Both the position numbers and the translations under genes were made by a program. Shown here in pieces: positions 36,002 to 44,233 of a DNA stretch of 64,000 nt. The notes under the pieces are model-generated. The model made no database searches. It was not told the origin of the DNA and saw only the letters and a list, made by a program, of their open reading frames with translations. Within the stretch, counting starts at the first letter, position 1, and each line of letters opens with the position of its first letter. Origin of the DNA: Eutrophocola sp965662685 (GTDB lineage Bacteria > Pseudomonadota > Gammaproteobacteria > Pseudomonadales > Pseudohongiellaceae); NCBI GenBank assembly GCA_965662685.1, contig CBFIIQ010000009.1:19595-83594 (forward strand), written 5' to 3'.

Positions 36002-38425
36002 ATGAACAAACAGTTCTACCAGGATCATGGTAAAACTTCGGCAAAAACATTCATTGTTTCGCTGGATAAGGTGGATAACACCCGTCTGAATGAGGTTGGC
36101 GGCAAGAATGCCTCTCTGGGTGAGATGCTGCAGCACATGCGCCAAAGTGGCGTTCGAGTACCGGATGGATTTGCCATTACTGCAGATGCTTACTGGTATT
36201 TCCTGGACCGCACCGGTCTGAGAAAGAGGATAGCCGAAAAACTGGCCCTGCTGGAAGCGGGCGATGCGGATATTGTCACCACCGGAAAGCAGATTCGCCG
36301 CATGATCCTGGGCAAGACGTTTCCTGCTGACCTGGTTGCCGCAATACATGAAGCCTATAAGGTTCTGGGAAAAAATGAGAAAGGCAGTTTATCAGTGGCT
36401 GTGCGCAGCAGTGCTACTGCCGAGGATTTACCGGATGCCAGTTTCGCAGGTCAACAGGAAAGTTTTCTTAACGTGCATGGCGAGGATGCGTTAGTTAGCG
36501 CCTGTCGACGTTGCTATGCCTCCCTGTTTACTGAACGTTCTATAAATTACCGCAATATTCATAAATTTAATCACATGAAGGTGGCATTGTCGGTTGGTGT
36601 ACAGCGCATGGTGAGAGCAGATAAAGCGGGAGCCGGCGTGATGTTTTCCATTGACACTGAAACAGGCTACGACAAGCTTGTGTTAATCAATGCCAATTGG
36701 GGACTTGGGGAAACCGTGGTTCAGGGTAATGTGGATCCGGATGAATATCTCGTATTCAAACCGCTGCTTTCTCACAACGGATTCAGGCCTCTTATTGAAA
36801 AAAATATCGGGGCCAAGGAAAAGAAACTTGTACTGGGCAGGGGCAAGCCCACGGTACTGACCAGGACCACTGCCCGGGAACGCCGCTCTGCTGTTCTTGA
36901 CGACGACCTTATTTTGCAATTGGCGCGCTGGGCCGTGTCAATTGAAAATCATTATGGCAGGCCAATGGATATGGAGTGGGCTCTGGATGGTGTGAGTGGT
37001 GAATTGTTCATTATCCAGGCACGCCCGGAAACAGTGCAATCCAGAAAAGCCGCAGTTACTTTGAAAACTTACACTCTCAGGAATAAAGGCAGATGTCTGA
37101 CTAGTGGGATCGGTATCGGTGATGCTGTTGCCATTGGCAAAATATGCAAATTAGCGTCCGTGGTGGACAGCGATAAATTTCAGGACGGTTCAGTATTAGT
37201 GACGACGGTGACTGATCCTGACTGGTTGCCGGTAATGAAGCGCGCAGCAGCTATCGTTACTGATCATGGTGGACGTACTTCCCATGCCGCCATTGTCAGT
37301 CGTGAACTGGGTCTGCCAGCGGTAGTTGGGACCGGTGATGCCATGCGTATTCTCGAAGCAGGGCGTGAGGTCACTGTTTCCTGCGCCGAGGGAGATGAGG
37401 GATTTGTATATGAAGGTAGTGCTGAAGTGAAGGTAAGAGACGTCAGTCTGGACGATATTCCTGTCACTCGCACCCATATTATGCTGAATATGGCGAATCC
37501 GGCAGCGGCTCTGCGCTGGTGGCGTTTACCGACCGATGGTATAGGACTGGCACGGATGGAATTTATCATTAACAACAGTGTCCGCATTCATCCCATGGCC
37601 CTGCTTGAGCCGCAGCGGGTTTCTGACCGGGAGGTTCGTCGGCAGATTGCTTCTTTAACCAGAGGCCGGGAGGATAAACCGGGGTATTTCGTTGACACCC
37701 TGGCCATGGGTATAGCGCGTCTTGCCGCGTCAGCTTATCCATCTCCTGTTATCGTGCGCATGAGTGATTTTAAAACCAATGAATATGCGAAGCTATTGGG
37801 CGGGGCTGATTTTGAGCCGCAGGAAGCCAACCCCATGCTCGGCTGGCGCGGGGCGAGCCGTTATTACAGTCAAGGCTACAGGGAAGGTTTTGGCTTGGAA
37901 TGCCTGGCAGTAAAAAAGGTACGCGAGCAGATCGGGCTCGACAACGTCATCGTCATGATTCCTTTTTGCCGGACGCCTGAGGAGGCGGACCTTGTATTGG
38001 AGGTGATGGCGAATAATGGCTTGCGGCGCGGAGAAGCGGGCCTGCAGGTGTATGTCATGGCGGAGATTCCGGCTAATGTAATACTGGCCGAGGAATTCGC
38101 GCAGCGCTTTGATGGTTTTTCCATTGGCAGCAACGACCTGACACAACTGATATTGGGCGTGGACCGGGATTCTGCCCAGCTTGCCGGACTCTTTAATGAC
38201 CGGCATGAAGCGGTGCGGCGCTCCATTGCGGCATTAATCAAAAGCGCCCATAAAGCCGGACTCAAGGTAGGCTTGTGTGGGCAGGCGCCAAGCGATCATC
38301 CTGATTTTGCCCGTTTCCTGGTGGCTGCGGGAATCGATTCCATTTCTGTAAATCCCGAAAGTTTTCTTGCCGTAAAACAACATGTGGCAGTAGCGGAGTC
38401 AGAAATTTCCAGAGGTCGGAATTAA
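36002..38425 (+). CDS. ppsA: Phosphoenolpyruvate synthase
   Basis: 807 residues. N-terminal ATP-grasp-like domain (GGKNASLGEML, VAVRSSATAEDLPDASFAGQ), the phosphohistidine swivel domain TDHGGRTSHAAIVSRELG (catalytic His) and the C-terminal PEP-binding barrel (NPMLGWRGASRYYS, SIGSNDLTQLILGVDRD, GLCGQAPSDHP, with the catalytic Cys). It makes PEP from pyruvate, ATP and water, the entry to gluconeogenesis. With the aldolase and GlgC it allows carbon to be stored as glycogen from three-carbon units. The ATG at 36002 follows the DUF1540 gene by 9 bp. Confidence 0.96.
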   Translation: MNKQFYQDHGKTSAKTFIVSLDKVDNTRLNEVGGKNASLGEMLQHMRQSGVRVPDGFAITADAYWYFLDRTGLRKRIAEKLALLEAGDADIVTTGKQIRRMILGKTFPADLVAAIHEAYKVLGKNEKGSLSVAVRSSATAEDLPDASFAGQQESFLNVHGEDALVSACRRCYASLFTERSINYRNIHKFNHMKVALSVGVQRMVRADKAGAGVMFSIDTETGYDKLVLINANWGLGETVVQGNVDPDEYLVFKPLLSHNGFRPLIEKNIGAKEKKLVLGRGKPTVLTRTTARERRSAVLDDDLILQLARWAVSIENHYGRPMDMEWALDGVSGELFIIQARPETVQSRKAAVTLKTYTLRNKGRCLTSGIGIGDAVAIGKICKLASVVDSDKFQDGSVLVTTVTDPDWLPVMKRAAAIVTDHGGRTSHAAIVSRELGLPAVVGTGDAMRILEAGREVTVSCAEGDEGFVYEGSAEVKVRDVSLDDIPVTRTHIMLNMANPAAALRWWRLPTDGIGLARMEFIINNSVRIHPMALLEPQRVSDREVRRQIASLTRGREDKPGYFVDTLAMGIARLAASAYPSPVIVRMSDFKTNEYAKLLGGADFEPQEANPMLGWRGASRYYSQGYREGFGLECLAVKKVREQIGLDNVIVMIPFCRTPEEADLVLEVMANNGLRRGEAGLQVYVMAEIPANVILAEEFAQRFDGFSIGSNDLTQLILGVDRDSAQLAGLFNDRHEAVRRSIAALIKSAHKAGLKVGLCGQAPSDHPDFARFLVAAGIDSISVNPESFLAVKQHVAVAESEISRGRN

Positions 38426-38536
38426 GCAACAGCGGTGCTGGAAAAGTCAGGCTTCGTGATTTTAATAATGCCGGGAACAAGCCGTGCTTAATTTTCAGGA
38501 TCTGACTTTTTTTTACCTGACACTGGAAACCCTGTT

Positions 38537-38998
38537 ATGAATGCCATAGCCCTGGATACCACTGCAGTAGCCGGGATTCTACTATCGCGGCCCGGGCCTT
38601 CAGGAAAGATTCTGCTGCTCAAACGCAGCGTGGAAAACTACTGGTGTCATGTGACTGGCCGCCTGGAAAAAGGAGAGCAGATATCGGCAGCAATGATCCG
38701 GGAGTTTCGTGAGGAAACCGGGGTAAAAGTCAGCAGGCTGTATTGTGCCGACTTCGTTGATGTCTTTTTTGATGCAAGGCTTGGCAAACTGAGAATGGTT
38801 CCGGTATTTGTCGCTTACTGGCCAGATGAAGAGTTAAAACCGGTCTTGAACCACGAACATACTGAATATTGCTGGTGCTCTCTGGAGAAAGCGGTGCATT
38901 TGGCACCATATCCAAACCAGCACCGGGTTTTCAGGCATGTCTGGAAGTATTTTGTCGATGATAAACCCGGTGCACAGATGCTGGTAAAAGCGTCCTGA
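38537..38998 (+). CDS. Nudix hydrolase (dihydroneopterin-triphosphate/dATP type)
   Basis: 153 residues with a complete Nudix box, GRLEKGEQISAAMIREFREE followed by TGV, fitting G-x5-E-x7-REUxEExGU. The overall length and flanking regions (LLKRSVENYWCHVTG, VFRHVWKYF) resemble NudB-type enzymes that hydrolyse dATP or dihydroneopterin triphosphate. The ribosome-binding site is weak. Substrate prediction is tentative. No folate genes are adjacent. Confidence 0.8.
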   Translation: MNAIALDTTAVAGILLSRPGPSGKILLLKRSVENYWCHVTGRLEKGEQISAAMIREFREETGVKVSRLYCADFVDVFFDARLGKLRMVPVFVAYWPDEELKPVLNHEHTEYCWCSLEKAVHLAPYPNQHRVFRHVWKYFVDDKPGAQMLVKAS

Positions 38999-39073
38999 AA
39001 GCGCAGGGCTGCCTGCGGTGTCGAAACTGATCTATCGATTCATGTATCTGGAAAAAGGTCTCGGGAGGATAAT

Positions 39074-39979
39074 ATGGCGCTGAAAGATATTTCCTATGTG
39101 GAAGCCAAGCTGCAGTGGATGGAAGCCAATAGTATCTGGCCCAACGGGCAGCGCTACCTGTGGACAGATGCTTTTGGCCTGGTCCTGTATCTGTCACTCT
39201 ATCAGGAAACTTCAGACACAAAATACCTTGAGCAAGCAAAAACACTGGTTAAAGAGGTCTATCGCGTGCTGGGCCGCCCACGGGGACTTCGTATCGGGGA
39301 GGCTGCGGACCGTGATGGCCAGTATTACCACTATCTGGCCATGTGGATTTATGCCCTGAGCTGCTACGCCAGATTTGATGTCGCATATCACGATGAAGCG
39401 GTAAAACTGGTGAAAGACATCCACCCGGCTTTTGTCATTCCCGGTACCGGAGTGATCTGGAAAATGCGCGAAGACCTGTCTGGTCCATATCCGGGCTATG
39501 GTCTTGGCGCACTCGACGCCTATGACGGTTACGTGGTCTACCGTTTGCTGGATGCAGCTATGCTTGGTCGTGAAATCAATGAGATGTATGCATTGATGGC
39601 GCCAAACTATAAAACATTGCATATCGACCAGGATCTCGGCCTGGGCATGATGATGTGGCTGTGTCACTTCTTTCCCGAAGAGCAATGGGCGACAGTACAG
39701 AGGGCCAGGAGCCTTGAGCACCTTGATCGATTATGGATTCATCCGCCGGGGTATTTCTGTCGCCAGGAAGGCTGGAGGGATATGAAATTTGCCTTTACCA
39801 ATTACGGAATTTCTCTGGGCTTGCAGGCGGTCAATGCACGTTCGCAGCGGGTCAGCGCATTGAACCGGTTTTTTGATAATTATCAATCAGGGGATGAATA
39901 CGATAGCAACGCCATTACCCATGTCATGGCCTGTACATCACATTTTCCGGGATTCTTCCTGAACGACGCGTTTAATTGA
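39074..39979 (+). CDS. Putative alpha/alpha-toroid (six-hairpin glycosidase-like) protein
   Basis: 301 residues, cytoplasmic (no signal peptide), with GGAGG before the ATG. Repeating helical blocks rich in aromatic residues (DAFGLVLYLSLYQETSD, HYLAMWIYALSCYARF, GLGALDAYDGYVVYRLLDAA, LGMMMWLCHFFPEEQW) look like an alpha/alpha barrel such as in GH88/GH105, AGE epimerases or related glycosidases. I do not recognise a precise family and see no assured catalytic pair. The setting near glycogen and gluconeogenesis genes is compatible with carbohydrate handling, but that is inference. Confidence 0.55.
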   Translation: MALKDISYVEAKLQWMEANSIWPNGQRYLWTDAFGLVLYLSLYQETSDTKYLEQAKTLVKEVYRVLGRPRGLRIGEAADRDGQYYHYLAMWIYALSCYARFDVAYHDEAVKLVKDIHPAFVIPGTGVIWKMREDLSGPYPGYGLGALDAYDGYVVYRLLDAAMLGREINEMYALMAPNYKTLHIDQDLGLGMMMWLCHFFPEEQWATVQRARSLEHLDRLWIHPPGYFCRQEGWRDMKFAFTNYGISLGLQAVNARSQRVSALNRFFDNYQSGDEYDSNAITHVMACTSHFPGFFLNDAFN

Positions 39980-39985
39980 TCGTGT

Positions 39986-40534
39986 TTATTTAACCGTGAC
40001 CTCATGAACACGTGCATCATATCCTGCATGCCGTGAAAGTATCCTGATGGCATTGGCTTCCTCTTCAGGGTTGCGGACACGGACAAAGAGCAGAAGATGG
40101 CCCTCATCCACCTGTTCCTCCAGGTATTCGGCGTCGCTTTGGTGAATCAGCATCCCTATCAGCGCACCTATAGTAAGAACACCTGCAGCTCCGGTTGCCG
40201 AGGCAAGTACCGCGCCACCGAAAATTCCTATCGAAGCCACTGCTATGCCCATGGCAGTGGTCGCGCCGGTAAACACCAGTGCGCCTGCCAGAGAACGGAA
40301 AGTATCACCCAGGGACTCTTTTTTGACAAAAGCGGTTTCCGGTGCCAGCGAAGTATCGGTATGGGTATTGGTTTTCGTATAGAGCTCGCCGAGCGATTTC
40401 TCTACCGAGATTTCCCCCGCCAGCAGACCCAGTTCGTCATGCTTGAATCCCGATGCCCGCAGATCCCTGATCGCGGCCTCAAGGTGTTTGGCGTCGAAGA
40501 AAATACCGATCGCTTCTCGTATGGATGTTGTCAT
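39986..40534 (-). CDS. Glycine-zipper membrane-associated hypothetical protein
   Basis: 182 residues. The N-terminal AIRDLRASGFKHDELGLLAG resembles the heat-induced/general-stress (YflT-like) domain, then a long glycine/alanine-rich hydrophobic stretch (about residues 85-130) with GxxxG spacing, then a second ferredoxin-like half (LLLFVRVRNPEEEANAIRIL). Similar two-part proteins occur in stress regulons of other bacteria. A ribosome-binding AGG lies upstream. Convergent with the previous gene, 6 bp apart. Role unknown, stress association likely. Confidence 0.65.
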   Translation of the reverse strand: MTTSIREAIGIFFDAKHLEAAIRDLRASGFKHDELGLLAGEISVEKSLGELYTKTNTHTDTSLAPETAFVKKESLGDTFRSLAGALVFTGATTAMGIAVASIGIFGGAVLASATGAAGVLTIGALIGMLIHQSDAEYLEEQVDEGHLLLFVRVRNPEEEANAIRILSRHAGYDARVHEVTVK

Positions 40535-40591
40535 TACAGCCTACCTTGTTTGATAAATTTAAAGGGGTGGGGTCTGTGCTTGCCGGGCTCT

Positions 40592-41362
40592 TTATTGCGC
40601 TACCCATCCGCCATCAACAGCCAGACATTGACCGGTAATGTAGCTGGCCTGATCGGTACATAGATAAAGAATAATGTTGGCCACGTCAGCCGCGCTGCCG
40701 ATGCGGTGTTCGGGGACGCCAGCGATAACCTTCTCCCTGAAACCCGGTGTTGTTTGCATAAGACGTTCCAGCATTGGCGTCATGATAGGGCCGGGACATA
40801 TAGCATTAACCCGGATATTGGATTCAGCATATTCAAGGGCCGCGGTTTTGGTAAGCCCGGCTACGGCATGCTTGCTGGCGACATAGGCAGACAGTCCAGG
40901 AAAACCGATAAGACCTGCGATGGAGGAGAGATTGACAATTGCACCGCCACTGTTTTTTATCAGCTGTGGAATTTCGTACTTCATGCAGAGCCAAACGCCC
41001 TTGGTGTTGGTGGCAGTTACCCGGTTGAAATTATCTTCGCTGCCCATGGCCGTCACGCCTTGCTCTCCTTCGATTCCTGCATTGTTGCAGGCGATGTCCA
41101 GACGCCCGAATTTTGCTATTACCTGCATTACCAGCGCCTCGACCTGTCCGCTGTCGGAGACATCACAGGGAAAGAAAGCCGCTTCTCCACCATAATCCCG
41201 TATCCGGGACAGCAAATCCTCGCAACTGTCGGTATTGATGTCTGAAATCATAACCGTGGCGCCGTTCGCGGCAAATTTAAGCGCAGTCTCCTCGCCAATG
41301 CCGGAACCGGCTCCGGTAATCAGGGCCACCTTGCCATCGAAATCAAATGTAATACCCCCCAT
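40592..41362 (-). CDS. SDR-family short-chain dehydrogenase
   Basis: 256 residues, classical SDR. TGAGSGIGEETA is the cofactor-binding TGxxxGxG motif, NNAG is present (CNNAGIEG), the active site is YVASKHAV (YxxxK) with Ser upstream (VNLSSIAG), and the C-terminus ITGQCLAVDGGW is standard. Asp in MISDINTD at the end of beta 2 suggests NAD(H) preference. I take the ATG at 41362 with GAGGAAG upstream; another ATG at 41377 is in frame. An FNR box lies in the divergent promoter region. Substrate unknown. Confidence 0.88.
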   Translation of the reverse strand: MGGITFDFDGKVALITGAGSGIGEETALKFAANGATVMISDINTDSCEDLLSRIRDYGGEAAFFPCDVSDSGQVEALVMQVIAKFGRLDIACNNAGIEGEQGVTAMGSEDNFNRVTATNTKGVWLCMKYEIPQLIKNSGGAIVNLSSIAGLIGFPGLSAYVASKHAVAGLTKTAALEYAESNIRVNAICPGPIMTPMLERLMQTTPGFREKVIAGVPEHRIGSAADVANIILYLCTDQASYITGQCLAVDGGWVAQ

Positions 41363-41401
41363 TATTATCTTCCTCATCTCTAATGAATTCCCAGGTTAAC
41401 T

Positions 41402-41469
41402 AATTTAACAGCGGCGGTGGTTTTACTTTTGACGCACGTCAATTTCGCTTCCCGCTGATGGGCTACTCT
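41402..41469. promoter_or_regulatory. FNR box TTGACgcacGTCAA in a divergent promoter region
   Basis: The perfect box is at 41429-41442. Both directions have a -10-like hexamer within 1 bp of the class II position: TAAATT at 41407-41402 towards the SDR gene and TACTCT at 41464-41469 towards the fusion protein gene. One box could serve either or both. Confidence 0.72.
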
Positions 41470-41496
41470 TTCCTGCATTCAAAAAAGGAGAGTGTC

Positions 41497-43488
41497 ATGG
41501 AAACACTAACCACATATGATAAGGATGCCTTCCTGGCGTTACTGAAAAACCGGGGTATTGAGGACGCTGCGGTATTGAGTGCGATGGCCACTGTGCCGCG
41601 GGAACGTTTCGTAGGTATGGATCTTGCGGAATTTGCCTATGACGATTCACCGCTGCCCATTGAGGAGGGACAAACCATATCCCAGCCTTATATCGTAGCC
41701 TTGATGCTTCAGGCCATGCACTTGATGCCTGGTGATACAGTGCTGGAAATCGGCACAGGTTCAGGTTACGCCGCGGCAGTGTTGTCACGCATTGTGAAAA
41801 AAGTTTATACGATTGAGCGCCACCAGAGCCTGGCGAACATTGCACAGCAGCGCCTGCAGGCCCTAGGCTATGATAATGTTGATGTACGTTGTGGTGATGG
41901 CACGTTGGGCTGGCCTGAGCATGCGCCTTTTGATGCAATTGTGGTTACAGCGGGCGGACCTGACATTCCGCATTCATTATCGGGCCAGTTATCACCTGGT
42001 GGCTGTCTGGTTATTCCCGCTGGCCCGACGCTGCATCAGCAGCAGTTGCTTCGTCTTACCCGAATGACAGACGGCACCATGGAAGTGGAAGAATTGGGTG
42101 GTGTGCGTTTCGTGCCCCTGATTGGTGAGGAAGGCTGGCAGGACGTGGAGCGGGAACTTGCACCGGGATTGCGCACCAGGTCGCCGACTCCGGAGCCGCT
42201 GGCAGAACAGATAGAAAAAGCCGCCATTCACATTCCCTCCATCGACACCGTGAACCTTGATTCCCTGCTGGAGCGAATCGGAAATGCCAGGCTGGTGCTG
42301 ATGGGCGAGGCCACTCACGGGAGTGCAGAATTTTATGAGATGCGGGCCAGGATTTCGAAGGAACTGATTACTCGCAAAGGATTTGATTTCATTGCTGTGG
42401 AAGCAGACTGGCCTGATGCTGCCCAGATTGATCACTTTATTCGTGAGACCCGGATTGAGCCAACGCAGGAGCTTACTTTTAGCCGTTTTCCTACCTGGAT
42501 GTGGGCGAATCGCCAGGTTCTGGAGTTCGTCCAGTGGCTTCGCAAACACAATCGGGAGGGGCAAAGTGAAAGTGACAAGACGGGTTTTTACGGGCTGGAT
42601 CTTTACAGCATGTATGCTTCAATCAATGCGGTGATTTCCTATCTTGAGCAGGTCGATCCAGTGGCGGCGGAACAGGCAAGGCGTCGCTATGGCTGTCTTA
42701 TGCCATGGGAAGGCGATCCGGCTACCTATGGCAAAATGGCTTTGCTTGGCCGCAGTGGAAACTGTGAACCGGAAGTGGTTTCCATGTTGCGCGACCTGTT
42801 GCAAAAACGTCTTGATTATTCCACTCATGACGGACGCAAATTTCTGGATGCGGTGTCCAATGCCCGTTTGGTGAGGGATGCAGAGCAGTATTACCGGGTT
42901 ATGTACCAGGGGTCGGTGCATTCCTGGAATCTGCGCGACACCCACATGTTCGACACACTTAAACATCTGCTGGAATTTCACGGCCCCCACAGTAAAGCCA
43001 TTGTCTGGGCGCACAATTCTCATCTTGGAGACGCCAGTGCCACGGAAATGAGTGCGCGTGGAGAATTTAATGTAGGCTCGTTGTGTCGGAAACAGTACGG
43101 TGATGATGCTTACCTGATTGGTTTCGGTACCGATCATGGGACAGTAGCTGCTGCTGAAGACTGGGGAGCGCCGATGGAAATCAAAACGGTACTGCCGGCA
43201 CGCGCTGATTCCTATGAACGTCTGTGCCATGACAGTGGGCTGGATGCCTTCCTGCTGCCGCTGCGGGATGCGGACAAAACCCTGGCAGCAGCATTGGAGG
43301 AAACCCGGCTGGAGCGCGCTATCGGAGTGATTTACCGACCGGATTCAGAGATGGCCAGCCATTATTTTACTGCAAGCCTGTCGCGTCAATTTGATGAGTA
43401 TATTTGGTTTGATGAAACACGGGCTGTGGATGCGTTGGGGCCGGAAGCCGGACCCGGCATACCGGAAACTTTTCCTTTCGGACTGTAG
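41497..43488 (+). CDS. Fusion of L-isoaspartate O-methyltransferase and erythromycin-esterase-type domain
   Basis: 663 residues. Residues about 1-210 are a protein-L-isoaspartate methyltransferase: ISQPYIVALMLQAM, VLEIGTGSGYAAAVLSRI (SAM loop), RCGDGTLGWPEHAPFDAIVV. From about 245 comes the EreA/ChaN-like esterase domain: LVLMGEATHGSAEFYEMRAR, FIAVEADWPDA, IVWAHNSHLGDA and YLIGFGTDHG, with conserved His and Glu. AAAGGAG precedes the ATG. The methyltransferase repairs aged proteins; the partner domain's substrate is unclear and resistance to macrolides should not be assumed. An FNR box precedes it. The fusion occurs in other bacteria. Confidence 0.9.
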   Translation: METLTTYDKDAFLALLKNRGIEDAAVLSAMATVPRERFVGMDLAEFAYDDSPLPIEEGQTISQPYIVALMLQAMHLMPGDTVLEIGTGSGYAAAVLSRIVKKVYTIERHQSLANIAQQRLQALGYDNVDVRCGDGTLGWPEHAPFDAIVVTAGGPDIPHSLSGQLSPGGCLVIPAGPTLHQQQLLRLTRMTDGTMEVEELGGVRFVPLIGEEGWQDVERELAPGLRTRSPTPEPLAEQIEKAAIHIPSIDTVNLDSLLERIGNARLVLMGEATHGSAEFYEMRARISKELITRKGFDFIAVEADWPDAAQIDHFIRETRIEPTQELTFSRFPTWMWANRQVLEFVQWLRKHNREGQSESDKTGFYGLDLYSMYASINAVISYLEQVDPVAAEQARRRYGCLMPWEGDPATYGKMALLGRSGNCEPEVVSMLRDLLQKRLDYSTHDGRKFLDAVSNARLVRDAEQYYRVMYQGSVHSWNLRDTHMFDTLKHLLEFHGPHSKAIVWAHNSHLGDASATEMSARGEFNVGSLCRKQYGDDAYLIGFGTDHGTVAAAEDWGAPMEIKTVLPARADSYERLCHDSGLDAFLLPLRDADKTLAAALEETRLERAIGVIYRPDSEMASHYFTASLSRQFDEYIWFDETRAVDALGPEAGPGIPETFPFGL

Positions 43489-43659
43489 TGCTAACAGATC
43501 GGATTGGCGACGCCAGGCAGGCCAAAGGCGCTGCTGCAGCGATAAAGTCAAATATTAACCCCGGGAAAAATATTTCAGAATCTGGAAGAAATTCAATTGT
43601 GACTGGCGCTGATGATAACCAGATAGTGAAATACAACTTCATGTATGGAGCATTTTTTT
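43489..43659. other. Intergenic region
   Basis: Contains only the ribosome-binding site GGAG for the next gene. I see no terminator hairpin or regulatory palindrome. Confidence 0.35.
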
Positions 43660-44136
43660 ATGGTAAACAAAAACTACCTGTATATCCTGATAGCAGACAA
43701 TAGCCGGGCAAAAATATTTCGAACGCATATTCCCCTTGAAAGTCTCGAGATGTTGTATGAGGAGGAAAATATACAGGGACGCAAGAAACCTGCTGATTTA
43801 TACAGTGATAAAGCGGGCACCCAGCAAAGTGGCAGCGGCGGTTTCCATAGTTTTGCCGGTGAGAGGCAAAGTTATGAAGAGATAAAATTTTCCAGAAAAT
43901 TATGTCACCTGTTGGATAAAAAGTACCAGGCTGGTGAATTCAGCAAGCTTATGTTGATAGCCCCGCCGCATTTCCTGGGTGAGCTGCGCAAGCATCTGGG
44001 ACATGAATGTAAAGATGTCCTTTTGAAGACCATAGACAAGGACCTGGTCAATCACTCGGAGAAAGACGTTATGGCAAGAATTCTGGAATATCAGCCTGAG
44101 CTTAAGCAGCTTGTAATGAAAGCCTCTTATCGCTAA
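43660..44136 (+). CDS. Host-attachment-family protein
   Basis: 158 residues of the Host_attach (AtsE-like) family: N-terminal YILIADNSRAKIF, the middle HSFAGERQSYEE, and the C-terminal LMLIAPPHFLGELRKHLG with VNHSEKDV. The family was named for a plant-attachment phenotype but is widespread in free-living proteobacteria and its biochemical role is unknown; the fold resembles archaeal eRF1-type domains. GGAG precedes the ATG at 43660; the upstream ATG at 43645 lacks a site. Confidence 0.8.
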   Translation: MVNKNYLYILIADNSRAKIFRTHIPLESLEMLYEEENIQGRKKPADLYSDKAGTQQSGSGGFHSFAGERQSYEEIKFSRKLCHLLDKKYQAGEFSKLMLIAPPHFLGELRKHLGHECKDVLLKTIDKDLVNHSEKDVMARILEYQPELKQLVMKASYR

Positions 44137-44233
44137 CTGCGTTTTATTTCGATAATTCAGCAGCAGGTATTTTCAAGATAGTTCTGAAGCGGTATTGTCA
44201 AAGTATGTGAATAAATATTACCAATCAATATTT

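Noticed and set aside
40097..40663. 188-codon plus-strand frame opposite two minus-strand genes
   Set aside because: Spans the glycine-zipper protein and SDR genes in antisense; those frames carry real motifs.
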